From positions 1-43,610 of the forward strand of contig NZ_BOLS01000020.1 in the NCBI RefSeq assembly GCF_016861785.1: DNA of 43,610 nucleotides, in the 5' to 3' direction. The notes below the pieces were generated by a model that saw only the letters and a list, made by a program, of their open reading frames with translations, ran no database searches and was not told the DNA's origin. Both the position numbers and the translations under genes were made by a program. Source of the DNA: Lacticaseibacillus mingshuiensis (GTDB lineage: Bacteria > Bacillota > Bacilli > Lactobacillales > Lactobacillaceae). Shown here piece after piece: positions 25,163-33,121 of this stretch. The first letter of the stretch is position 1; every line of letters starts with the position of its first letter.

Positions 25163-26785
25163 TTAATAGATGCCGGCAACTTGGGCCTGCGCGACTTCAT
25201 GTGCCATGAACTCATCATAGGTAATGTCGGCGCGGTCGACAATACCTTTCGGGCCAACTTCAACGATATGGTTGGCGATCGTCTGAATGAACTGATGATC
25301 GTGACTCGTGAACAACAGGGAGCCCTTGAAGTCGATCAGCGCATCGTTCAGGCTGGTGATACTTTCCAGGTCCAGATGGTTCGTCGGGTCATCCAAAAGC
25401 AGGACGTTGGCCTTGCTCAGCATCATTTTGGCCAAGTAAGAACGGACCTTTTCGCCCCCGGACAAAACGGTGACCTGCTTCAACACTTCGTCACCGGAGA
25501 AAAGCATCCGGCCCAGGAAGCCACGCAGGAAGGTGTTGTCACTTTCCTCTTTGCTGGCAAATTGGCGCAACCACTCGAGAATATTCAGCGATGGATCGGA
25601 GAATTCCGGCGTTAAGTCCTTTGGCATCGCCGCTTGCGTCGTCGTGACGCCCCAAGTGATCGTCCCCTCGTCAGGCGCCATCGTGCCGGCCAGAATCTGC
25701 ATCAGCACGCTGGTCGTGACGTCCGAGCGCGAAATGAACGCGGTCTTGTCGCCGGGGCGCAGGATGAAGTTGACGTTGTCGAGCACCTTCACGCCATCGA
25801 TCGTCTTGGACACGCCGGACACGCGCAGGAGGTCGTTGCCGATCTCGCGCTCCGGGTCGAATTTGATGAATGGATACTTGCGACTCGACGGCTTGATGTC
25901 GTCCAACGTGATCTTATCGAGCTGCTTTTTCCGCGAAGTCGCCTGCTTAGACTTCGACGCATTCGCGGAAAAGCGGGCGATGAATTCTTGCAGCTGCTTG
26001 ATCTGCTCTTCTTTTTTGGCGTTGGCCTGACTGCGGAGCTGTTGGGCCAGCTTAGAACTTTCCAGCCAAAAATCATAGTTGCCGACGAACAGCTGAATTT
26101 TTCCGAAATCCACATCACACATCATGGTGCAGACTTGGTTCAAAAAGTGGCGGTCATGGCTGACCACGAGCACCGTATTTTCATAATCGGCCAAAAAGTC
26201 TTCCAGCCAGGCGATGGTCTGCGGGTCAAGCCCGTTTGTCGGCTCGTCCAGCAGCAACACATCCGGCTTGCCAAACAGGGCCTGGGCCAGAAGCACCTTG
26301 ACCTTGTCCCCTTCCGGCAGCTCCGCCATCAGAGTCTGATGGGCGCTTTCCGGAATGCCGAGCGACTGCAAGAGCTGGCTGGCGTCGCTTTCGGCGGTGT
26401 AGCCATCCATTTCGGCAAATTCGCCTTCAAGCATGCCGGCCTTCATGCCATCTTCTTCATTGAAGTCCGCCTTCGCGTATAGGGCGTCCTTTTCAGTCAT
26501 CACTTCGTAAAGGCGTGCCCAACCTTGCAGCACCGTGTTCATGACAGTCTGATCGTCGAACGCAAAATGGTCCTGCTTCAGACTGCTCATCCGTTCGTTT
26601 GGATCGAGCGAAACGGTCCCAGTCGTCGGGGCAAGTTTGCCCTCGAGAATACGCAAAAACGTGGACTTGCCCGCGCCGTTTGCGCCGATGATGCCGTAAC
26701 AGTTGCCGGGGGTGAATTTCAAATTGACATCGTCATACAACTTGCGGTCTGAGAAGACCATGGACACATTCGATACAGTTAACAA
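25163..26785 (-). CDS. ABC-F ribosome-associated ATPase (YbiT/YkpA type) with one canonical ATP site by motif
   Basis: A 540-residue soluble protein with two nucleotide-binding domains and no membrane part. NBD1 has an intact Walker A (GANGAGKST, residues 34-42) and LLLDEP (177-182), but its signature is LPEGD (156-160). NBD2 has LSGGE (441-445), but its Walker A position reads ISRSDVTTS (351-359) with no GK, and its Walker B ends in DD rather than DE (LLLDDP, 462-467). A charged linker with many Lys/Gln (about 245-300) matches the ABC-F P-site tRNA interaction motif. TTG 26785 is preferred: AAGGAG lies 7 nt before it and the protein then begins LLTVSNVSM like its relatives. The ATG at 26812 places the ribosome site inside the gene. 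Role in translation is by family; antibiotic protection is unlikely for this subgroup. Confidence 0.88.
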   Translation of the reverse strand: MLTVSNVSMVFSDRKLYDDVNLKFTPGNCYGIIGANGAGKSTFLRILEGKLAPTTGTVSLDPNERMSSLKQDHFAFDDQTVMNTVLQGWARLYEVMTEKDALYAKADFNEEDGMKAGMLEGEFAEMDGYTAESDASQLLQSLGIPESAHQTLMAELPEGDKVKVLLAQALFGKPDVLLLDEPTNGLDPQTIAWLEDFLADYENTVLVVSHDRHFLNQVCTMMCDVDFGKIQLFVGNYDFWLESSKLAQQLRSQANAKKEEQIKQLQEFIARFSANASKSKQATSRKKQLDKITLDDIKPSSRKYPFIKFDPEREIGNDLLRVSGVSKTIDGVKVLDNVNFILRPGDKTAFISRSDVTTSVLMQILAGTMAPDEGTITWGVTTTQAAMPKDLTPEFSDPSLNILEWLRQFASKEESDNTFLRGFLGRMLFSGDEVLKQVTVLSGGEKVRSYLAKMMLSKANVLLLDDPTNHLDLESITSLNDALIDFKGSLLFTSHDHQFIQTIANHIVEVGPKGIVDRADITYDEFMAHEVAQAQVAGIY

Positions 26786-27001
26786 GGCGATTCTCCTTCT
26801 ATTGTTAGTCATCCCATCTTAGCAAATAAACATGGCGAAAGAAAGGGTGCGACGAACGCCGGTTGGGCCTGAGCAGGTCGTGCGGGATGGCTTGAAAAAT
26901 CGATAATCAAACAGCTGCAGTACTTCAACTCACTCAAAAGTTGTGCACAACTTTTTTACCTCGGCTGCCCCTTTCCCCACTGGATTATGGTACACTCTAC
27001 T

Positions 27002-28032
27002 TGATGATAAAGATTATAAACTGGAGGGACCAATATGCCGATCGATCTGCGTCAAGTTCAAGACGTCTATAAAGACGCTGGCGATAATATTATTTTTGCC
27101 ACGATGAATCTGAACCGTCAGGACCATGCCAGCGACCTTGAGACCATTCAAGACCTCGCCGAGCGCTTGCCTGCCTTCATCAACTCCATGAATATTCGCT
27201 ATCCGGACAGCGGCCTCGCCGTTGCGTTTGGCCTGTCGCGCAACGCCTGGGATTACTTATTCCCTGATGCAAAGGTGCCGGCCGAGCTCGAAGAATTCCA
27301 GGCGATCGAAGGCCCGAAATTCACCGCACCAAATACCCCCGCCGACCTATTTTTCCATATTCGCGCCCGCAATTCGGCCGTGCCATTCGAGATCATGTCC
27401 GAAGTCATGGACCGCATCCGCGCCAATGTCACGACGGTCGATGAGACCCACGGCTTCCGCAACTTCGAAGGCCGCGCGATCATTGGCTTCGTCGACGGAA
27501 CCGAAAATCCAAGCGCGCTCGACACACCGGAGTACGCGGTGATCGGCGATGAAGATCCTGATTACATCAACGGTTCCTACGCGTTCGCGCAGAAATATCT
27601 GCACAACATGGAAGCGTGGAACAAGCTGAAGATCGAGCAACAGGAACGCGCGATTGGCCGGAAAAAATACTCCGACGTCGAACTTGAAGACGAGGAAAAG
27701 GCACCGAACGCACACAACGTCGCCTCCCAAGACAACGAGGGCGGCGTCGAGCACAAGATTGTCCGGATGAATGTGCCATTTGCGGATCCGGCGAAAAATG
27801 TGAACGGGACCTATTTCATCGGTTATGCACGCCACTGGACCGTTACCAAGCGCATGCTGAATAATATGTTCAGCAAATCCGACCGCCTGCTTGATTTTTC
27901 CACCCCGATCACAGGTGAGGTCTTCTTCATTCCTTCAAAAGCAACTCTGGAAGCCATCGTGGATGATGACCTGCCAGCAAAAGACTGATTGCAAAAAGCT
28001 TGGGCCAAGACATCTGTTTTGGCTCTTTTTTT
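27002..28032 (+). other. Transcription unit of the DyP peroxidase with its terminator
   Basis: A TACACT box (26991-26996) and TGGAGGG ribosome site precede the gene. At 28002-28032 the stem GCCAAGACA/TGTTTTGGC followed by seven T ends it. The gene thus appears to stand alone and is closed off from the palindrome array to its right. Confidence 0.55.
27035..27988 (+). CDS. DyP-type heme peroxidase, cytoplasmic
   Basis: The 317-residue protein has the family signature GFVDGTENP (151-159) with catalytic Asp154, a probable proximal heme ligand His227 (in PNAHNVAS) and distal Arg244 (in KIVRMNVPF). The two halves form the ferredoxin-like repeats of the fold. There is no Tat or Sec signal, so it is not an exported EfeB and more likely acts inside the cell or in an encapsulin-like setting. 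No encapsulin gene or cargo tail is seen. It would reduce peroxide with unknown electron donors; deferrochelation of heme has been proposed for related proteins. Start ATG 27035 follows GGAGGGACCAAT. Confidence 0.93.
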   Translation: MPIDLRQVQDVYKDAGDNIIFATMNLNRQDHASDLETIQDLAERLPAFINSMNIRYPDSGLAVAFGLSRNAWDYLFPDAKVPAELEEFQAIEGPKFTAPNTPADLFFHIRARNSAVPFEIMSEVMDRIRANVTTVDETHGFRNFEGRAIIGFVDGTENPSALDTPEYAVIGDEDPDYINGSYAFAQKYLHNMEAWNKLKIEQQERAIGRKKYSDVELEDEEKAPNAHNVASQDNEGGVEHKIVRMNVPFADPAKNVNGTYFIGYARHWTVTKRMLNNMFSKSDRLLDFSTPITGEVFFIPSKATLEAIVDDDLPAKD

Positions 28033-28544
28033 GTCGTTTTCGACGGCTGGTTATATGGACAGAAACGCTGTTACACCGGCATTCTTCAGTGGCTTGTTGC
28101 GCCAGTTGTGGCCCACTTTGCTCGACTACTGCCAAAAACCGCGTCACACCGGCATTTACATCATCCTCAATTCCGTGCCAGAAACGCATTAGAAGACTGG
28201 TTTTGAACCGTTATCCACCTTTTGGGGTCAAACTGACCGTTAAATGCGCGTGGGCCGATTCAGTAAAAAAGTCTTGATCTGGCTGCAATGCGGGGCGTGC
28301 GGAAAAAGTTATGTGACAGCATCACACTTCGGACGGCGCCCGCAGAACGGATTCTGAATCAGTGTGACGGCATCACACCAAAATTGGAGTCCAACCCGGG
28401 GCGTTCAAACTGGTGTGATGGTGTCACACAACTTTGCTCCTATAACCCAGGAAATTAACCTCGAGTGCTTTGAGTCTGTCCATCATTTTCCGGGTGTATC
28501 TTTCGCGGTCCCTGAGATCGCCCGAAATATCTGTTGGAAAAAAA

Positions 28545-29280
28545 TGTGATGGCATCACACTGTTGTAGAGGTTACCCAATGGAATCCAGGGACCGCGATC
28601 TCTGAGATCGGAAATATCGAAGATCTGCCCCAGAAGAAGCAAATTTGCAGTTTCAGAGATTACAAGTTTGTGACCGCATCAGATTGTTCGGACCACGGGA
28701 CCGCAAAGTTGCGCCTTTTGATCCAGAAACGCAACATCTGCGGTCCCGTGGTCCGCACGCCCAAAATGTCTGTTGGAAAATAATGTGATGGCATCACACT
28801 GTTGTGGAAGTTACCCAATGGAATCCCAGGGGACCGCGATCTCTGAGACCGAAAATACCGAAGATCTGCCCCAGAAGAAGACAATTTGCAATCTCAGGGA
28901 TTGTAAGTTTGTGACCGTGTCAGATTGTCCGGACCACGGGACCGCAAAGTTGCGCCTTTTGATCCAGAAACGCAACATCCGCGGTCCCGTGGTCCGCACA
29001 CCCCAAATTTCTGCTGGAAAATAATGTGATGGCATCACACTGTTGTGAAAGTTACCCAATGGAATCCCAGGGACCGCGATCTCTGAGACCGAAAATATCG
29101 AAGATCTGCCCCAGAAGAAGAAAATGTGCAATCTCAGAGATTGCGGGATTGTGACCGTGTCGGATAAGTCCGGACCACGGGACCGCGAACTATCCCCTAT
29201 AAAGTGCAGGAAGACCACATCCGCGGTTCCGTGGTCCGCCGCCCCAAATGTCTGCTGGAAAGTATTGTGATGGCGTCACA
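28545..29280. repeat. Type I block of the array: three tandem ~240-bp units
   Basis: Palindromes at 28545, 28784, 29025 and 29266 are 239, 241 and 241 bp apart. Each unit runs: palindrome, TGTTGTGGAAGTTACCCAATGG, a CGATCTCTGAGAYCG dyad, GATCTGCCCCAGAAGAAG, an ATCTCAGAGATT-type dyad, then a long inverted repeat, then a TCTGYTGGAAAATAA lead-in to the next palindrome. Inverted repeat arms: 28690-28704/28740-28754, 28931-28945/28981-28995 and 29172-29186/29223-29237. In the first two copies an inner GTTGCG/CGCAAC pairing extends the stem. Confidence 0.85.
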
Positions 29281-29418
29281 CCGATGTGGAGGCCGCCCTC
29301 GGCTTCAAACTTGTATAATGGCGTCCCATGTCTTTAGTTCTGGATTCGGGGGAAATCAAGATCCGCGTTCTCTGAGTACGCGAAGTGTGATGCTTCCACC
29401 TGGTGAGCCGACATACCA

Positions 29419-29919
29419 GTGTGATGCCGTCACACAACTTTTCTCTGAGTTTCCGAGATTCGAATCCTCATACCCGAGATACGAGGGCCGTGGCGCCCCA
29501 CCTGGGCTTTCCTTGAAGGTGGTGTGATGGTGTCACATTTCTTTGCGCTGAGATACCCGGGATTCGATATGGGCACATCCCCTGAGCATGCCGATTGACA
29601 GTCTTCAAGCGGAAACAGCAATAATAGCATACCGAGAGTACGCAGAGTGGGTGGGCCTTCAAACTTGTGTGATGCCATCACATTACTTCCATCTGAGAGT
29701 TCTGGGAATCGAGCTCCCCAAACCCCGAGTATGCGGAACACAGCACGCCCGCCTAGGTAACCTTCAACTTGGTGTGATGGTGTCACATTACTTCGCTCGG
29801 GGGCCCTGGGGGCGTACCCCGAGTATGCCGATTGACAGATTGTGAACCAAAAAGGCGAGATCTGCATACCTAGAGTACGCGCCCTGGTTAGCTTTCAGAC
29901 TCGTGTGATGCCGTCACAC
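29419..29919. repeat. Type II block of the array: short units with GCGTAC/GTATGC dyads
   Basis: Palindromes at 29419, 29522, 29667, 29772 and 29903 are separated by 103-145 bp of sequence unlike the type I unit. The spacers share TACCCCGAGTATGCCGATTG and GCATACCNAGAGTACGC pieces that can pair with each other, and CTTCAAACTTG or similar just before the palindrome. The central bases of the palindrome alternate between GGTG, CCG and CCA forms. A related spacer recurs at about 30675-30745. Confidence 0.75.
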
Positions 29920-30076
29920 GCCTTTCCTCCATAACCCGGGAAATTAAGTCGAGTCCGTCGAGCATGTCCTATTTTCTCCGGGCGGTCCCTAAAATCGGAA
30001 ATATCGAAGATCTGCCCCACACGAAGCTAATTGGCAGTCTCAGAGATTGCAGGATTGCGACAGCATCAGATCTTAC

Positions 30077-30417
30077 GGACCACGGGACCGCGAATTATCC
30101 TCTTTTAATCCAGAAAGCCAACATCCGCGGTCCCGCGGTCCGCACGCCCAAAATGTCTGCTGAAAAATAATGTGATGGCATCACACTGTTGTGGAGGTTA
30201 CCCCCGGGGACTCCTAGGTGATTCGATCTCTGAGATTGGAAATATCAAGCATCTTCGTCAGAAGAAGCAAACTGGCGATCTCGGAGATTGGGAGAGCAAC
30301 AGAGCAGCGGACCACGGGACCGCAAAGTTGGGCTATTTAGTCCAGAAACGCAACATCCGCGGTCTCGTGGTCCGCACACCCCAAATTTTTGCTGGAAAAT
30401 AATGTGACGCCATCACA
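30077..30417. repeat. Second type I block of the array: two diverged units
   Basis: Palindromes at 30171 and 30403 lie 232 bp apart. Long inverted repeats are at 30077-30091/30127-30141 and 30309-30323/30359-30373. The arm changes GTCCCGTGG to GTCCCGCGG and GTCTCGTGG are not matched on the left arm, so these copies are decaying. A further degenerate unit lies to the right, up to 30635. Confidence 0.8.
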
Positions 30418-30830
30418 CTGTTATGAGAGTTGCCCAGAGAAATCCCCGAATCCGCGATCTCTGAGATTGGAAATATCGAAGATCTACCCCAGAATAATCA
30501 ATTGGCAGTCTCCGGGGCCGCCAAATTCTAACCGTATTTATTTTTCCAGACTCATGGTCCGCAAATTTACCCCCCTTAGTCCAGAAAGCCAGCCGCCGCG
30601 GGGAACTGCACAGCAACTTATGTGACGGCATCACACTAGTTGAAGATCTTTCCCCGGGGGGCGCGATACATTCCCGTACCCCGGGTATGCGGATATCCAA
30701 TTTTCGTCCAGAAAACCTTAGATCGGCGTACTCAGGGTATGCAGAACACAACTCGTGCGCTTCCGAATCCTAGCATCAAAAAGCCCTGCCCGGCCCAAAA
30801 ATCATCCCCAAAAAATCAGTCCAAAGAACT

Positions 30831-30879
30831 ACTTTACCTGATAGAGTAGCCGGGGTATGATAACTGCATCAGGTAAAGT
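30831..30879 (+). promoter_or_regulatory. padR promoter and PadR-type operator
   Basis: Arms ACTTTACCTGAT (30831-30842) and ATCAGGTAAAGT (30868-30879) form a perfect 12-bp inverted repeat. The -35 TTTACC (30833-30838) lies inside the left arm; after 17 bp comes TATGAT (30856-30861). This fits autorepression by the PadR protein encoded 16 nt further on. Confidence 0.75.
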
Positions 30880-30894
30880 AAAGGAGGCGGCGCC

Positions 30895-31221
30895 ATGCTT
30901 TCCAGCGACAGCATTCGCGGGTATAATGATGCGATGATCCTGACCGTTTTGGCGCGCGGCGATTCGTATGGCTATCAGATCGCCAAGCAGATCGCGGCCA
31001 ACAGCCAAGACACCTATTCGATGCGTGAGACCACCCTGTATTCTGTCCTGACACGACTGGTCAAGGACGGCTTGATCGAAGCTTATCCCGGCGAGATCAG
31101 TTACGGCCGCCCGCGCACCTATTACCACGTGACTGCCAGCGGCCATCAGTACTTGGCGGATAAAAAGACTGAGTGGCAGGAGTTAAAGACCGTCGTTGAC
31201 CGCTTTTTAATGGAGGAGTAG
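30895..31221 (+). CDS. PadR-family transcriptional regulator
   Basis: A 108-residue protein with the PadR winged helix: RGYNDAMILTVLARGDSYGYQIAKQI (shown in part: YGYQI) near residues 9-35, then TTLYSVLTRLVKDGLI and the wing SYGRPRTYYHVT. It has the short C-terminal helix of the small (s1) subfamily used for dimerisation. AGGAGG lies 7 nt before ATG 30895. The 12-bp inverted repeat over its promoter suggests autoregulation. It is followed after 2 nt by a HAAS-domain membrane protein, the usual partner of such PadR regulators; the pair probably senses an envelope or drug signal. Confidence 0.92.
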   Translation: MLSSDSIRGYNDAMILTVLARGDSYGYQIAKQIAANSQDTYSMRETTLYSVLTRLVKDGLIEAYPGEISYGRPRTYYHVTASGHQYLADKKTEWQELKTVVDRFLMEE

Positions 31222-31223
31222 CC

Positions 31224-32078
31224 ATGGATTCACTCAAATCATACTTAGATTATGTTTTCAGCAGCATCCCGCAGACCGACGCCGCCGCGCGCGCCAAGCA
31301 GGACCTGCTGGACATGATGACGGATCATTATCACGAAGAACTCGCAAAGGGAAAAAGCGAAACGGACGCGGTTGCGGCGGCCATCGCTTCTCTGGGCAGT
31401 GTCGACGAGTTGCGCGCCACGCTCGACACGCTTGGCAACGACCAGCCGCAAGCCGATTCCAATTCCACAAGTGACTTCGACGAAGAAACGGGCGATTTCA
31501 CCAACACTACCAGCACCGATTCAAACACCGATGCCGACACCACCAACGGCGCGTTCAATCCCGAAGACGCCGAGGCTTATTGGGCAAAAAGTGAGCGGTT
31601 TGCCCGGATGTTGTCGATCGGCATCGCCTTGACGATCGGCGCCATGGGCCTGGCGATCATGGCTGATTATGCCCGCAGCAATTGGTTTTTCAACATGCTT
31701 GGCATCGATCCAGACGGCCTGGTGGCGATGGCCCTGCTCGGCGGCTGGGCGGTAGGCGTGGCGCTGATCGTGCGCGCCGGCCTCAACCGCCGCGGCGATA
31801 ACGAATGGCTGTACGAACATTGGCCGATCGCAGACGCCACGTTCAAGGCCGCTCTTGCGCGCCGTGACAGTTACCACAACGCCTACACGACCGGTTTGAC
31901 CGGCGGCATCGTGATGTGCATTTTGTCCATCGCGGCACCGGCCATGGATGGCTCTGACGCCGGGGCCGGCCTGTTCTTCCTATTTGTCGCGATCGGCGTG
32001 TACTTCATCGTCTATGTCGGCCTGATCAACAGCTCCTTCAAGCGCGTGCTCGAAGCCGCCAAGCGCCCCTATATCTGA
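31224..32078 (+). CDS. HAAS/DUF1700-type membrane protein, PadR partner
   Basis: A 284-residue protein. Residues 1-70 form a helical HAAS-like signalling domain (MDSLKSYLDYVF...IASLGSVDELRATL). A Ser/Thr/Asp/Asn-rich linker covers about 75-115, and four membrane helices lie at about 129-147, 165-185, 221-241 and 248-268. HAAS proteins next to PadR genes are thought to be their signalling or target partners. GGAGGAG precedes ATG 31224. A bidirectional terminator follows. Function unknown beyond this context. Confidence 0.8.
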   Translation: MDSLKSYLDYVFSSIPQTDAAARAKQDLLDMMTDHYHEELAKGKSETDAVAAAIASLGSVDELRATLDTLGNDQPQADSNSTSDFDEETGDFTNTTSTDSNTDADTTNGAFNPEDAEAYWAKSERFARMLSIGIALTIGAMGLAIMADYARSNWFFNMLGIDPDGLVAMALLGGWAVGVALIVRAGLNRRGDNEWLYEHWPIADATFKAALARRDSYHNAYTTGLTGGIVMCILSIAAPAMDGSDAGAGLFFLFVAIGVYFIVYVGLINSSFKRVLEAAKRPYI

Positions 32079-32083
32079 TATTT

Positions 32084-32139
32084 ATACAAAACAATGGGTG
32101 GCCCGTCATCAATATCGATGCGGACCACCCATTTGTATA
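32084..32139. terminator. Bidirectional terminator between convergent genes
   Basis: ATGGGTGG-C-CCG pairs with CGG-A-CCACCCAT, extended by ATACAAA/TTTGTAT, with T-rich ends on both strands. Confidence 0.8.
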
Positions 32140-32145
32140 AATCGC

Positions 32146-33039
32146 TTATATCACTTCTGGAAATAATCGGGCGACGATCCCCGCAGCGGATTCCCGTTTG
32201 GTGATCAGCCCTGCGACCTGGCCAGCCATCAAGGTGCCATTTTCGACATCCCCATTGATTGCGCGGGTCAAACTGCCAGCCGTCAATGCCTGCAACTCGG
32301 CCGGCGTTGCCCCGGCGGCTTCCTTCGCCAGATACGCCGTCGTCAACGCATTTTTCAAGCTCCGCACTGCATCGCCTGTGGTGCGGCCGGTCACGACGGT
32401 ATCTGTATCTGTTGCGGCGATGACGGCGTCTTTGTAAGCATCGCTGATTGGCGTCTCATCGGCCACCAAAAATGCGGTGCCAACTTGCACCCCACTTGCG
32501 CCTAGGGCAAACGCGGCCCCGACCCCTTCTGCATCCGCGATACCGCCTGCCGCAAAAGCAGGCAAGTCCACCGCGGCGGCGACTTGGCGGACCAGACTGA
32601 AGGTGGTTTCGGTACCGATGTGACCGCCGGATTCCATCCCCTCGGCAACCAGCGCGTCGACGCCAAGCGCAGCCATTTTTTTCGCCACCTTGACCGACGG
32701 AATCACGGCCACGATCTTGGTGCCGACTTCATGCAGCGCCTCGGCGAACAGCTTGGGCGTGCCTGCGCTCGTGGTCACGACTGGCACAGGATGAGCGATC
32801 AGGTACGGCACCAGCTCGGCGATGTTGCCCTGTTGCAACATCAAGTTCACCGCAAACGGCTGATCCGTGGCCGAGCGCACCTCGGCAATCGCCGCCGCGA
32901 GCGTTTCCGGCGTTTGGCCAACGGTGGTCAACACGCCCAATCCCCCTGCGCGACTGACCGCGGCGACAAGGGCCGGTGTGGATATTTGCGCCAATGCCCC
33001 TTGAATCAAGGGCAGGCGGGTGCCAATAATTGATGTCAT
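32146..33039 (-). CDS. FMN-dependent NPD-family oxidoreductase (nitronate monooxygenase or FabK-like)
   Basis: A 297-residue TIM-barrel flavoprotein of the nitronate monooxygenase/FabK group. It begins with the typical RLPLIQGALAQISTPALVAAVSRAGGLG, then has EGMESGGHIG (residues 134-143; conserved His region) and AAGGIADAEGVGAAFALGASGVQVGTAF in the phosphate-binding part. No fatty-acid genes are adjacent, so nitronate detoxification or an unassigned enoyl reduction are about equally possible. GGAGGG lies 9 nt before ATG 33039. Its promoter (TTGCAC, 16 bp, TAGAAT) is in the intergenic region shared with the divergent aldo/keto reductase. Confidence 0.85.
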   Translation of the reverse strand: MTSIIGTRLPLIQGALAQISTPALVAAVSRAGGLGVLTTVGQTPETLAAAIAEVRSATDQPFAVNLMLQQGNIAELVPYLIAHPVPVVTTSAGTPKLFAEALHEVGTKIVAVIPSVKVAKKMAALGVDALVAEGMESGGHIGTETTFSLVRQVAAAVDLPAFAAGGIADAEGVGAAFALGASGVQVGTAFLVADETPISDAYKDAVIAATDTDTVVTGRTTGDAVRSLKNALTTAYLAKEAAGATPAELQALTAGSLTRAINGDVENGTLMAGQVAGLITKRESAAGIVARLFPEVI

Positions 33040-33061
33040 AAGAATATTCCCTCCGCTCTTT

Positions 33062-33089
33062 ATTCTAGCGGAACATCAATTTCGTGCAA
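33062..33089 (-). promoter_or_regulatory. Promoter of the NPD-family oxidoreductase
   Basis: TTGCAC (33089-33084), 16 bp, TAGAAT (33067-33062) on the minus strand. Confidence 0.55.
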
Positions 33090-33121
33090 GCGCATTCGGA
33101 TGAGGAGGCAATGAGCAAATT

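Larger units (their letters stand above)
28312..30750. repeat. Gene-free mosaic array of palindromes and inverted repeats
   Basis: About 2.4 kb without credible genes. It contains at least fourteen copies of a palindrome with consensus (G)TGTGATGNCATCACA(C): 28312, 28362, 28413, 28545, 28784, 29025, 29266, 29419, 29522, 29667, 29772, 29903, 30171, 30403 and 30621 (starts; 15-17 bp each; the first is imperfect). Two decayed versions lie near 29313 and 29385. Other odd-length palindromes recur: CGATCTCTGAGATCG (28596), GCAATCTCAGAGATTGC (29128) and GCGTAC..GTATGC types. Long inverted repeats with arms GGACCACGGGACCGC occur five times. Two spacing regimes exist, about 240 bp and about 105-145 bp. 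Half-sites (ACACCGGCATT) appear from about 28075. Short frames across it, translating to repeated VMxSH motifs, are by-products of the palindrome. Confidence 0.9.

Noticed and set aside
28773-29218. Open frames on both strands in the array (83 and 135 codons) encoding repeated VMASH/VMPSH motifs
   Set aside because: The motifs are translations of the palindrome itself, occur in several frames and both strands, lack ribosome sites, and stop irregularly in neighbouring units.
28312-30635. CRISPR array
   Set aside because: The spacing is 50-260 bp rather than about 30-40 bp, and the intervening sequences are themselves repeated. No cas genes are nearby.
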